Shown piece by piece: positions 7,868 to 15,419 of a stretch of 64,000 bases of DNA. Numbering within the stretch: position 1 is the stretch's first letter; the number at the start of each line of letters is the position of its first letter. The notes beneath the pieces were generated by a model. That model was not told where the DNA came from and did not search any database. It saw nothing but the letters and a program-made list of their open reading frames with translations. Both the position numbers and the translations under genes were made by a program. Source of the DNA: Modestobacter versicolor (GTDB lineage Bacteria > Actinomycetota > Actinomycetes > Mycobacteriales > Geodermatophilaceae). Where the stretch lies: assembly GCF_014195485.1 (NCBI RefSeq), contig NZ_JACIBU010000001.1, positions 2,418,001 to 2,482,000 on the forward strand, in the 5' to 3' direction.

Positions 7868-9238
7868 GTGCCCACCGCGCTGATCTGGTTCCGCCGCGAC
7901 CTCCGGCTGGGCGACCACCCGGCCCTGCTGGCCGCGATCGAGGCGGCCGGACCCGACGGCACCGTCGTCCCGGTCTTCGTCTTCGACGACCGGCTCTACG
8001 GCCCCTCGGGCGACCCACGCCGGGCCTTCCTGCTCGACTGCCTGGCTGACCTGCACGAGCAGACCGGCGGGGCGCTGGTGATCCGCACCGGCGACCCGGC
8101 GCAGGTGCTCCCCCGGGTGGTCGAGGAGCTGGGGGCCGGATCGGTGCACGTCACCGCCGACGCCGGCCCCTACGGCCGGCAGCGCGACGCAGCCGTCGAG
8201 CGAGCGCTGGGCGAGGTCCCGTTCGTGCGCACCGGGTCCCCGTACCTGGTCGCCCCCGGCCGGGTCGTCAAGCGCGACGGCACCCCGTTCCAGGTGTTCT
8301 CGCCGTTCTCCCGGGCCTGGCGCGAGCACGGCTGGCACGCTCCCGCGCCGCGGCCCGACGACGTCCCGTGGGCGACCGGCGTGCGCTCCGACGACCCGCC
8401 GCCGCGACCCGACCTGGACGGCGTCCGGTTGCCCCCGGCCGGTGAGGCCGCCGGGCTCGAGGCCTGGGCGCGCTTCCGCGACGAGCGGCTGCTCGGGTAC
8501 GCCGCGGGCCGCAACACGCCGGGCACCAACGGCACCAGCCGGCTCTCGGCCTACCTGAAGTACGGCTGCGTGCACCCGCGCACGCTGCTCGCCGACCTGG
8601 CCGCGCGCGACGACGGCGGGGAGTCGGTGCGCCGCTACACCGACGAGCTGGCCTGGCGGGACTTCTACGCCGACGTCCTCTGGCACCGCCCCGACTCCGC
8701 CCGGGCCTACCTCAAGCCCGAGCTGCAGTCGATGGCCTACGACTCCGGCCCGCACGCCGACGAGCTGCTGGAGGCGTGGCGGACCGGCCGCACCGGCTTC
8801 CCGATCGTCGACGCCGGGATGCGGCAGATGCTCGGGGAGGCCTACGTGCACAACCGGGTGCGGATGATCGTCGCGTCGTTCCTGGTGAAGGACCTGCACC
8901 AGGAGTGGACGGTGGGCGCCAAGGTCTTCATGGAGCACCTGGTCGACGGCGACCTGGCCAGCAACCAGCACGGCTGGCAGTGGGTGGCCGGCTCCGGCAC
9001 CGACGCCTCGCCCTACTACCGGGTGTTCAACCCGATCACCCAGGGCAAGAAGTTCGACCCCGACGGCACCTACGTCAAGCAGTGGGTGCCCGAGCTGCGC
9101 GACCTGGACCCGAAGTACGTGCACGAGCCGTGGACGGCGCCCGGCGGCGTCCCGGCCGGCTACCCGGAGCCGATCGTCGACCACGCCCACGAGCGCCAGG
9201 TCAGCCTCGACCGCTACGCCGCCGTCCGCGCCCGCTGA
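7868..9238 (+). CDS. phr: Deoxyribodipyrimidine photolyase (class I, CPD)
   Basis: 456 residues. It repairs UV-induced pyrimidine dimers using FADH- and light. The N-terminal Rossmann antenna domain begins with ALIWFRRDLRLGDHPALL; the C-terminal FAD domain has TDELAWRDFYADVLWHRP, GFPIVDAGMRQM, HNRVRMIVASFLVKDLH and the NQHGWQWVAGSGTDASPYYR signature that carries part of the tryptophan electron-transfer chain. Length is normal for the class. I use GTG at 7868 (GGTGAG just upstream); an upstream TTG at 7850 is less likely. The stop is followed directly by a GC-rich hairpin element, and the last 25 bases overlap the converging EamA gene. Confidence 0.95.
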   Translation: MPTALIWFRRDLRLGDHPALLAAIEAAGPDGTVVPVFVFDDRLYGPSGDPRRAFLLDCLADLHEQTGGALVIRTGDPAQVLPRVVEELGAGSVHVTADAGPYGRQRDAAVERALGEVPFVRTGSPYLVAPGRVVKRDGTPFQVFSPFSRAWREHGWHAPAPRPDDVPWATGVRSDDPPPRPDLDGVRLPPAGEAAGLEAWARFRDERLLGYAAGRNTPGTNGTSRLSAYLKYGCVHPRTLLADLAARDDGGESVRRYTDELAWRDFYADVLWHRPDSARAYLKPELQSMAYDSGPHADELLEAWRTGRTGFPIVDAGMRQMLGEAYVHNRVRMIVASFLVKDLHQEWTVGAKVFMEHLVDGDLASNQHGWQWVAGSGTDASPYYRVFNPITQGKKFDPDGTYVKQWVPELRDLDPKYVHEPWTAPGGVPAGYPEPIVDHAHERQVSLDRYAAVRAR

Positions 9239-10152
9239 CGGAGGACCCCCCTGCCCTCCACTGCGCGCGAGCTCGCAGCGGGCCCCCGCAGGGGGGCCGA
9301 AGCGTTGCGGATCGTCACCCCGCCGGCCACCGCGACCAGCACGATGCCGGCGGCGGTGGGCAGCCGGAGCGTCTCGTCCAGCAGGCCGACCCCGATCACG
9401 GCGGCCAGCAGCGGGTCGAGCGCGAAGAGCACCGCCACGGTCGGCGCCCCGATCAGCGAGACCGCCGTGACGTCGGCGCTGAACGCGATCGCCACGCCCA
9501 GCAGACCCGAGACGGCGAGCACGCCGAGGTCCGGCCAGGTCAGCTGCGGCACCACCGGTACCGACACCGGGAGCAGCAGGACGGCGGCGACGGCCACCGA
9601 CAGGGCGAGCCCGCCCATCCCGCGGCCCGCGCCGCCCATCCGGCCGGCGAGCACCGTGTACAGCCCGAAGCCGGCCGCGCTGCACAGCGCGAAGGCGACG
9701 CCGACGGCGTCCACCTGCCCGCCGGGGCCCGCGATCAGCCCGATCCCCACCAGGCCGACGACCGGCCAGACGACCGCGCGCGCCCGCCGGATTCCGGCGA
9801 CCGCGACGACGAACGGACCGAGGAAGTCGATCGTCACGACCAGCCCCAGCGGCAGCCGCTCCAGCGCCAGGTAGAGGCAGACGTTCATCACCGCGAGCAC
9901 CGTGCCGAAGGCGACGATGGCGAGCTGGTCCTCCCGGCTGCGGCCCCGCAGCCGCGGTCGGGTGACCAGCAGCAGGACGACGGCGGCGATCGCGAACCGC
10001 AGCCCGCTGACGCCCGGCGGCCCGAGCCGGGCGAAGAGCCCGTGCGCGGTCGTGGCCGACAGCTGGATGCCGAGCGAGGCGACGACGACGAGCCCGGCGG
10101 CGCACGCCGCCCGGGACCGCGGGCTCCGCGGCGCTGCTGGGACGGCGTGCAC
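9214..10152 (-). CDS. EamA/DMT-family transporter (RhtA-like)
   Basis: 312 residues with about ten transmembrane helices in two EamA repeats (about 15-135 and 145-280). The EamA motif is visible in the second repeat (LDPLLAAVIGVGLLDETL). This group includes threonine/homoserine exporters such as RhtA, but the substrate cannot be read from sequence. I chose GTG at 10152, with GGGAGG seven to ten bases upstream; longer frames add only a low-complexity leader. The reading frame does not stop at the end of the last helix: it runs on through the hairpin element after the photolyase gene and overlaps the photolyase coding end, adding a roughly 30-residue polar tail. Confidence 0.85.
   Translation of the reverse strand: MHAVPAAPRSPRSRAACAAGLVVVASLGIQLSATTAHGLFARLGPPGVSGLRFAIAAVVLLLVTRPRLRGRSREDQLAIVAFGTVLAVMNVCLYLALERLPLGLVVTIDFLGPFVVAVAGIRRARAVVWPVVGLVGIGLIAGPGGQVDAVGVAFALCSAAGFGLYTVLAGRMGGAGRGMGGLALSVAVAAVLLLPVSVPVVPQLTWPDLGVLAVSGLLGVAIAFSADVTAVSLIGAPTVAVLFALDPLLAAVIGVGLLDETLRLPTAAGIVLVAVAGGVTIRNASAPLRGPAASSRAVEGRGVLRQRARTAA
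9243..9299. repeat. Dispersed GC-rich hairpin element, copy A
   Basis: Begins five bases after the photolyase stop with GGACCCCCCTGCCC and ends GCAGGGGGGCCG, so the outer arms pair over at least nine bases (CCCCCCTGC/GCAGGGGGG), with an imperfect inner palindrome around GCGAGCTCGC. The same outline follows other plus-strand stops at 29376, 51359, 52031 and 60506. Probably a transcription terminator that spreads or is maintained as a family. Confidence 0.75.
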
Positions 10153-10172
10153 GGGCCCACCTCCCTGACGAC

Positions 10173-10203
10173 GGGTGCGATCGGACGCACCGCCGTCGCA
10201 CCC
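10173..10203. other. Nested inverted repeats in the 242-base divergent promoter region
   Basis: Between the EamA and Nei1-like genes, GGGTGCGA (10173-10180) pairs with TCGCACCC (10196-10203), while the inner GGTGCG...CGCACC (10174-10191) could form an alternative shorter hairpin. This sits in the EamA leader about 20 bases upstream of its ribosome binding site, so it could be an operator or an attenuator. I see no convincing -35/-10 pair and no other gene in the 242 bases. Confidence 0.35.
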
Positions 10204-10394
10204 GGGGAGAGGGCTCCGGACGACCGGCACGTACCTGCCGGCTGGGTCGCCGTCGCACCGCCGCGCGCCGCCCCCGGCGCGTCGTGCTGCGATGCCGGTG
10301 GGTCACCGGCCGGGTGTCGCCGCGGTCACGCGTCCTGTCGTGGCGGACGGCGTCGGCGCAGGTGAAGCTGGGGTCATGTCGCTGCGAGCCGCCC

Positions 10395-11204
10395 GTGCCT
10401 GAGGGCCACACCCTGTTCCGGCTGGCCCGCGAGCAGCAGGCCGCGTTCGCCGGCCGCGAGGTGCACGTGACCAGCCCGCAGGGCCGCTTCGCCGGGCAGG
10501 CCGAGCTGCTCGACGGCCGGGTGCTCGACGAGGTCACGTCCTACGGCAAGCACCTGTTCGCGTTCTTCGGCCCGGACGTCGTCCACGTGCACCTGGGCCT
10601 GTACGGGAAGTTCACCTCCGGTACGGGGCTGCCGCCCGTCCCCCGGGGCGCCCTCCGGATGCGCTGGGAGGGCCCGGGCGAGGACGGCGAGGGCGTGTGG
10701 ACCGACCTGCGCGGCGCCACCGCCTGCGACCTGATCACCGACGGCGAGGTGCAGCTGATCCTCGACCGGCTGGGCCCCGACCCGCTGCGCAAGCGCTCGG
10801 ACCCGGCCAGGGCGTTCGCCCGGATCTCCCGCAGCAGGGTCGCGATCGGCGCGCTGCTCATGGACCAGGCCGTGCTCGCCGGGGTCGGCAACGTCTACCG
10901 GGCGGAGGTCCTGTTCCGGCAGCGGATGAGCCCGTTCCGCCCCGGCCGGGGGGTCGACGCGGCCAGCTGGGAGGCGATGTGGGCCGACCTCGTCGTCCTG
11001 ATGCGCGCCGGGGTCAAGGCGGGCCGGATCGTGACCACCGAGCGCGCCGACCGGGACCGCAGGCGTGGCCCGGCGCTCCGGGAGGACGCCCACTACGTCT
11101 ACCGGCGCACCGGGCTGCCGTGCCGGATCTGCGGCACGGAGGTGCGCACCGAGGTCATGGTCGGCCGCAACCTCTTCTGGTGCCCGACCTGCCAGGCGGT
11201 GTGA
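10395..11204 (+). CDS. Endonuclease VIII-like DNA glycosylase/AP lyase (Nei1 type)
   Basis: 269 residues. It removes oxidised pyrimidines by base excision. The protein begins PEGHTLFRLA: after Met removal the N-terminal proline is the catalytic nucleophile and the next residue the catalytic glutamate, which fixes the GTG at 10395 as the start. PEGHT is the pattern I know from mycobacterial Nei1. The helix-two-turn-helix is around GALLMDQAVLAGVGNVYRAE (about 155-175), and the C-terminal zinc finger has C-x2-C...C-x2-C (CRIC and CPTC). No frame remains upstream. It is one of three repair enzymes in the window, with photolyase and UdgX. Confidence 0.92.
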   Translation: MPEGHTLFRLAREQQAAFAGREVHVTSPQGRFAGQAELLDGRVLDEVTSYGKHLFAFFGPDVVHVHLGLYGKFTSGTGLPPVPRGALRMRWEGPGEDGEGVWTDLRGATACDLITDGEVQLILDRLGPDPLRKRSDPARAFARISRSRVAIGALLMDQAVLAGVGNVYRAEVLFRQRMSPFRPGRGVDAASWEAMWADLVVLMRAGVKAGRIVTTERADRDRRRGPALREDAHYVYRRTGLPCRICGTEVRTEVMVGRNLFWCPTCQAV

Positions 11205-11241
11205 CCGGCCCGCCGGTCGGGCACCGGCGGGCCACCACCGG

Positions 11242-11550
11242 CTAGAGGGCGCCCTTGGTGGAGTCGCCGGCCGGCAGGGCGGTGAGCATCCGGACGCCGA
11301 TCGGCTCGGTCAGGTCCTCCTTGATCCCCTCGGCGAGCTGGTTGAACGTCTCGCCGGCACCGTGCGCCTTGACGTCGTCCTGGCTCGCCCAGCGCTCGAT
11401 CATCACGAACCCGTAGCCGTCCTCGTGCAGCGCGTACAGCTCGCAGCCGGCCTCCTCGTGCACCTTCGGGATGGCCGCGGTGATCGCCTCACGGACGGCG
11501 TCGGCCCGGCCAGGCTTGGGCGAGATGGTGGCGACGATCAGGATGGACAC
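11242..11550 (-). CDS. Antibiotic biosynthesis monooxygenase (ABM) domain protein
   Basis: 102 residues, a single ferredoxin-like ABM domain: starting strand ILIVATISPKPGRADAVREAI, then CELYALHEDGYGFVMIERWAS and the helix QDDVKAHGAGETFNQLA. Relatives include quinol monooxygenase YgiN and haem-degrading IsdG, but the IsdG catalytic Asn/Trp/His set is not obvious, so a YgiN-like role or an uncharacterised one is likelier. GTG start preceded by GAGGAG. It points toward the Nei1-like gene and lies divergent from FprA. Confidence 0.85.
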   Translation of the reverse strand: MSILIVATISPKPGRADAVREAITAAIPKVHEEAGCELYALHEDGYGFVMIERWASQDDVKAHGAGETFNQLAEGIKEDLTEPIGVRMLTALPAGDSTKGAL

Positions 11551-11630
11551 GAAGGCTCCTCAGCGGTGGTCGGGCACGGCTGCCCGGGTTCACCCTGGCG
11601 CCTACCCGTCCTGGGGACGACGATGCGGGC

Positions 11631-13019
11631 GTGGCCGAACCCGTGGTGCCCGCCCGCCGCCCGCTGCGGGTCGCCGTGGTCGGCGCAGGGCCGGCGGGCA
11701 TCTACGCCGCCGACGCCCTCGCGGGGCAGGACGACGTCCCGGTCGCCGTCGACCTGGTCGACCGGCTGCCCACCCCGTTCGGCCTGGTGCGGCACGGCAT
11801 CGCCCCGGACCACCTCAAGATGCGCGCGCTGCGCGAGACGCTGCACCACACCCTGGACCACGAGCGGGTGCGGTTCGTCGGCAACGTCGAGATCGGCACC
11901 GACCTGTCGCTCGAGGAGCTGCGCCGGCACGTCGATGCCGTCGTCTACACCTACGGCGCGGCCGGTGACCGCAAGCTCGGCATCCCCGGCGAGGAGCTGC
12001 CCGGCAGCCTGGCCGCCACCGACGTCGTCGCCTGGTACTGCGGGCACCCCGACGCCGACCGGGCACGGGTCGAGCAGGCCGTCGTCCGGGCCCGGGACGT
12101 CGTGGTCGTCGGCGTGGGCAACGTCGCGCTGGACGTCGCCCGGGTGCTGGCCCGCTCCCCCGCCGAGCTGCACCCCACCGAGATGCCGCAGCACGTGCTG
12201 GACACCCTCGCCGCCGCCCCGGTGGAACGGGTGACCGTGCTGGGCCGTCGCGGCCCCGCGCAGGCCAGCTTCACCACCCAGGAGCTGCGCGAGCTCGGCC
12301 ACCTCGCCGCGGCCACCGTGCTCGTCGACCCGGCCGACCTGGCACCGGACCCGGCCACCGACGCGCTGGCCGCCGAGGACCGGCACGTCGCCCGCAACCT
12401 CGCCGCGCTCGCCGACTACGCCGGGCACGAGGCAGCGCCGGGCACGGTGAGCCTGCGGCTGCGCTTCCGCGCCCGGCCGGTGCGGCTGCTCGGCACCGAC
12501 CGGGTCACCGGCGTCGAGGTGGAGCGCACGACCGTCGACCACGAGGGCCGGGCGGTCGGCACCGGCGAGCTCGACGTCGTCCCCGCCGACCTGGTGGTGC
12601 GCTCGGTCGGCTACCACGGGCACGCGCTGCCCGGGCTGCCGCTGGACGGCGGCACGGTGCCGCACCAGGCCGGCCGGGTGCTCCGGGACGGCGTCCCGAG
12701 CACCGGCGAGTACGTCGCCGGCTGGATCAAGCGCGGCCCGACCGGCGTCGTCGGCACCAACAAGCACGACGCCCGGGAGACCGTCGCGTCGCTGCTCGCC
12801 GACGTCGCGTCCGGGGTGCTCCGGCCCGGCGGGGACGACGACTGGGTCGACACCCTGCTGGCGCGCGGCGGTCACCCGGTGCTGCTGGCCGACTGGCGGG
12901 CCATCGACGCCGCGGAGATCGCGCTGGGCGCCGTGCACGGGCGGGCCCGCACGACGCTGCACGAGCGGGAGGCCCTGCTCGCGGCGGTGCGGGCCGCCGC
13001 TGCCGAGGTCGAGGGCTGA
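11631..13019 (+). CDS. fprA: Ferredoxin/adrenodoxin-type NADP+ reductase
   Basis: 462 residues. It passes electrons from NADPH through FAD to ferredoxins that feed P450s and other enzymes. The FAD-binding fold is seen at RVAVVGAGPAGIYAADAL (about 13-30), the family signature at DRLPTPFGLVRHGIAPDH, and the NADPH-binding fold at VVVVGVGNVALDVARVL (about 158-174). The C-terminus has the GWIKRGPTGVVGTNKHDA motif, which contacts both cofactors. Length and order fit FprA of mycobacteria and adrenodoxin reductase. GTG start. The following membrane protein begins 3 bases after its stop. Confidence 0.93.
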   Translation: MAEPVVPARRPLRVAVVGAGPAGIYAADALAGQDDVPVAVDLVDRLPTPFGLVRHGIAPDHLKMRALRETLHHTLDHERVRFVGNVEIGTDLSLEELRRHVDAVVYTYGAAGDRKLGIPGEELPGSLAATDVVAWYCGHPDADRARVEQAVVRARDVVVVGVGNVALDVARVLARSPAELHPTEMPQHVLDTLAAAPVERVTVLGRRGPAQASFTTQELRELGHLAAATVLVDPADLAPDPATDALAAEDRHVARNLAALADYAGHEAAPGTVSLRLRFRARPVRLLGTDRVTGVEVERTTVDHEGRAVGTGELDVVPADLVVRSVGYHGHALPGLPLDGGTVPHQAGRVLRDGVPSTGEYVAGWIKRGPTGVVGTNKHDARETVASLLADVASGVLRPGGDDDWVDTLLARGGHPVLLADWRAIDAAEIALGAVHGRARTTLHEREALLAAVRAAAAEVEG

Positions 13020-13021
13020 CG

Positions 13022-13531
13022 GTGCTGCCGCTCGTCGCGGCCGGCGCGCTGTACGTGCTGGTCTGCGCGGTGCTCGGCGGGTCACTGCCGGAGTCGGTGC
13101 CGGTGCTGTTCGACCGGGACCTGGTCGCCAGCCGGTTCGTCGGGCGCGAGGCCTTCCTGCTGCTGGCCACCGCGGTCGGCGCGGGGGTCGCCGTGCTGAC
13201 CGCCGCGGCCGTGGCCCTGGTCCGGTGGTACGCCCCGACGGCGACGGCCCGGCAGGCCGAGCTCCGCCGGCTCGTCGCGGCCGACCTGCTGCAGCTGGGC
13301 ACCGCCACCCTGGTCTTCCTCAGCCTGGAGCTGGCGCTGGCATACGGCCCGGGGGACGGGGGCGGCGACCAACCCGCCTCGATGGCCGTGACCGACGTCG
13401 TGCACCGGCTGCCGTCCGCCGCGGTCGTGGCGCTGGTGGCCCACCTGGTCTGGCTCCTGTGGTGGGCCGGCTGGCGGCTGCCCCGCCGCTACCGCCGACC
13501 CGCTGCCCGTACGGCAGACTCGGTCACGTGA
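13022..13531 (+). CDS. DUF1648-like membrane protein
   Basis: 169 residues with four predicted transmembrane helices. The stretch SLPESVPVLFDRDLVASRF (about 21-39) resembles the DUF1648 pattern LPDPVPVHF...D seen in SdpI-type proteins, though it lacks a clear SdpI C-terminal domain. Function unknown. It starts with GTG three bases after the fprA stop, and its own stop overlaps the aminotransferase start (GTGA), so all three genes are probably cotranscribed. Confidence 0.75.
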   Translation: MLPLVAAGALYVLVCAVLGGSLPESVPVLFDRDLVASRFVGREAFLLLATAVGAGVAVLTAAAVALVRWYAPTATARQAELRRLVAADLLQLGTATLVFLSLELALAYGPGDGGGDQPASMAVTDVVHRLPSAAVVALVAHLVWLLWWAGWRLPRRYRRPAARTADSVT

Positions 13532-14664
13532 GCGGCCCCGTGCAGACCTCCCCCGCTACCACGATGATCTCCTTCGCCCGTGGTGCCCCGTCCACCGACA
13601 TCGTCGACGTCGAGGGCCTCAAGCAGGCCGCCGTCACCGCGTTCGACACCGACCCCGCGGGGATGACCGGGTACGGGACGGCGGTCGGCTACGTGCCGCT
13701 GCGCAGGTGGATCGCCGAGAAGCACGGCGTGCCGGTCGAGCACGTGCTGGTCACCAACGGCTCGATGCAGGCCGACGCGTTCCTCTTCGACGAGCTGGCC
13801 ACCCCCGGCGCCGCCGTCATCACCGAGCGGCCCACCTACGACCGCACCCTGCTCGGCCTGCGCAACCGAGGCGCCGACGTGCACCTGGTGACGCTGGAGG
13901 AGGACGGGATCGCCGTCGAGGAGGTGGCCGCCCTGCTCGAGGGCGGGCTGCGCCCGACGCTGGCCCACGTCATCCCCAACTTCCAGAACCCGGCCGGCTA
14001 CACGCTCTCCCTCGCCAAGCGGGAGCGGCTGCTGGAGCTGGCTCGGGAGCACGGGTTCGTGCTGTTCGAGGACGACCCGTACGTCGACATCCGGTTCAGC
14101 GGGGAGCCGCTGCCGCGGATGCTGGAGCTCGACGGCGGGGCGGCCAGCGAGCACGTCGTCTACGCCTCGTCGTTCTCCAAGACCGTGTGCCCGGGCATCC
14201 GGGTCGGCTACCTGGTCGGCCCGCCCGCGCTGATCAAGAAGATCCAGGTGCGGGCCACCAACACCTACATCGCGCCGAACATGGTCGCCCAGGGCACCGT
14301 CTACGCCTACCTGCAGGGCGAGCGGTTCCCGGCGGCGCTGGAGCGGGTGAAGCAGGCGCTGGCCGAGCGGGTCGGGCTGCTCGACCAGGCGCTGCGCGCG
14401 CACCTGCCGCAGGCGACCTTCCGCCGTCCCGAGGGCGGCTACTTCCTGTGGGTGTCGCTGCCCGAGGGCGAGGGCCACGACGTCGCCCGGATCACCACCG
14501 AGGCCGCCGCCCGCGGGGTCGCCATCGTGCCGGGCACCGACTTCCTGCTGGAGGGCGGCGAGAACTCCTTCCGGCTCGCCTACTCCGCGGTGCAGCCCGG
14601 CGACGTCGACGAGGGCGTGCGCCGGCTGGCCGAGGCCATCGAGGCCGCGCGGGCCCAGGCCTGA
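13528..14664 (+). CDS. PLP-dependent aminotransferase, class I/II (2-aminoadipate/LysN-like)
   Basis: 378 residues. Fold-type I signatures are present: MTGYGTAVGYVPLRRWIAE, the cofactor-stacking segment around TERPTYDRTL, the NPAGYTLS substrate loop and the PLP lysine in YASSFSKTVCPGIRVGYL (lysine about residue 218). Overall it resembles stand-alone MocR-type aminotransferase domains such as LysN, which acts on 2-aminoadipate and aromatic amino acids, but it has no N-terminal GntR DNA-binding domain. The GTG at 13528 overlaps the preceding stop. Substrate is uncertain. Confidence 0.88.
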   Translation: MSGPVQTSPATTMISFARGAPSTDIVDVEGLKQAAVTAFDTDPAGMTGYGTAVGYVPLRRWIAEKHGVPVEHVLVTNGSMQADAFLFDELATPGAAVITERPTYDRTLLGLRNRGADVHLVTLEEDGIAVEEVAALLEGGLRPTLAHVIPNFQNPAGYTLSLAKRERLLELAREHGFVLFEDDPYVDIRFSGEPLPRMLELDGGAASEHVVYASSFSKTVCPGIRVGYLVGPPALIKKIQVRATNTYIAPNMVAQGTVYAYLQGERFPAALERVKQALAERVGLLDQALRAHLPQATFRRPEGGYFLWVSLPEGEGHDVARITTEAAARGVAIVPGTDFLLEGGENSFRLAYSAVQPGDVDEGVRRLAEAIEAARAQA

Positions 14665-14728
14665 TCCACCGCGGGCACAGGAACCGCACCAGCGAGGGAC
14701 GGACGGGTCTGCCTGCCACGATGCCCGC

Positions 14729-15355
14729 GTGGACACCTTCACGGAGATCGCCGACGAGCGCCGTCAGCTCGCTGCCCTGCTGTCGGGGCTGACCGGTGAG
14801 CAGCGGGCGACGCAGAGCCTGTGCAGCGCGTGGACCGTGCACGACGTGGTCGCGCACCTGGTGCTGCCCCTGGAGGTGAGCACCCCCAAGTTCGTCCTCG
14901 CCGTGCTGGCGTGCCGTGGCGACTTCGACCGGGCGAACGTCCGGCTGACCGGCGAGCAGGCGCGCCGCCCCTTCGACGACCTCGTCGAGGTGCTGCGCCG
15001 CAAGGCCGACTCGCGGTTCACCCCACCGGGGTCCGGTCCGGAGGCGCCCCTGACCGACCTGCTCGTGCACGGCCTGGACATCCGCTGGCCGCTGGGACTG
15101 GCGCGCGACGTCCCCCCGGAACGCCTGCGGACGTCGCTGACCCACCTGACCACCGCGCGGGTGAGCGGCGTGGTGCCCAAGGGCGCGCTGAGCGGGTTGC
15201 GCTTCGAGGCGGACGACGTCGACTGGGCTCGCGGCAGCGGTCCCACCGTGCGCGGCAGAGCCGAGGCCCTGCTGCTGGCGATGACCGGCCGCACCGCCGC
15301 GCTCGGTCACCTGAGCGGCGTCGGGGTGCCGGTCCTGCGTGGCCGGCTGGCCTGA
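14729..15355 (+). CDS. Maleylpyruvate isomerase family (MDMPI/DinB-like) protein
   Basis: 208 residues, GTG start. The N-terminal DinB-type bundle has SLCSAWTVHDVVAHLV with the first metal-ligand histidine, and a second histidine in TDLLVHGLDIRWPLG. It is a paralogue of the protein encoded at 6591 but with a different C-terminal part (RFEADDVDWARGSGPTVRG). Mycothiol dependence is known only for the founding enzyme; the substrate here cannot be assigned. It converges on ppc across a strong hairpin. Confidence 0.83.
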   Translation: MDTFTEIADERRQLAALLSGLTGEQRATQSLCSAWTVHDVVAHLVLPLEVSTPKFVLAVLACRGDFDRANVRLTGEQARRPFDDLVEVLRRKADSRFTPPGSGPEAPLTDLLVHGLDIRWPLGLARDVPPERLRTSLTHLTTARVSGVVPKGALSGLRFEADDVDWARGSGPTVRGRAEALLLAMTGRTAALGHLSGVGVPVLRGRLA

Positions 15356-15375
15356 CCCGGCCCCCACGCGCCGGA

Positions 15376-15414
15376 GCTTGTGCTCTGCTCCCCGGCGGGG
15401 AGCAGAGCACAAGC
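15376..15414. terminator. Bidirectional hairpin terminator between convergent genes
   Basis: A perfect 18-bp inverted repeat (arms 15376-15393 and 15397-15414; GCTTGTGCTCTGCTCCCC and its complement) with a 3-base GGC loop, placed in the 64-base gap between the stops of the MDMPI-family gene and ppc. It would terminate transcription from both sides. Confidence 0.85.
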
Positions 15415-15419
15415 CTCGC

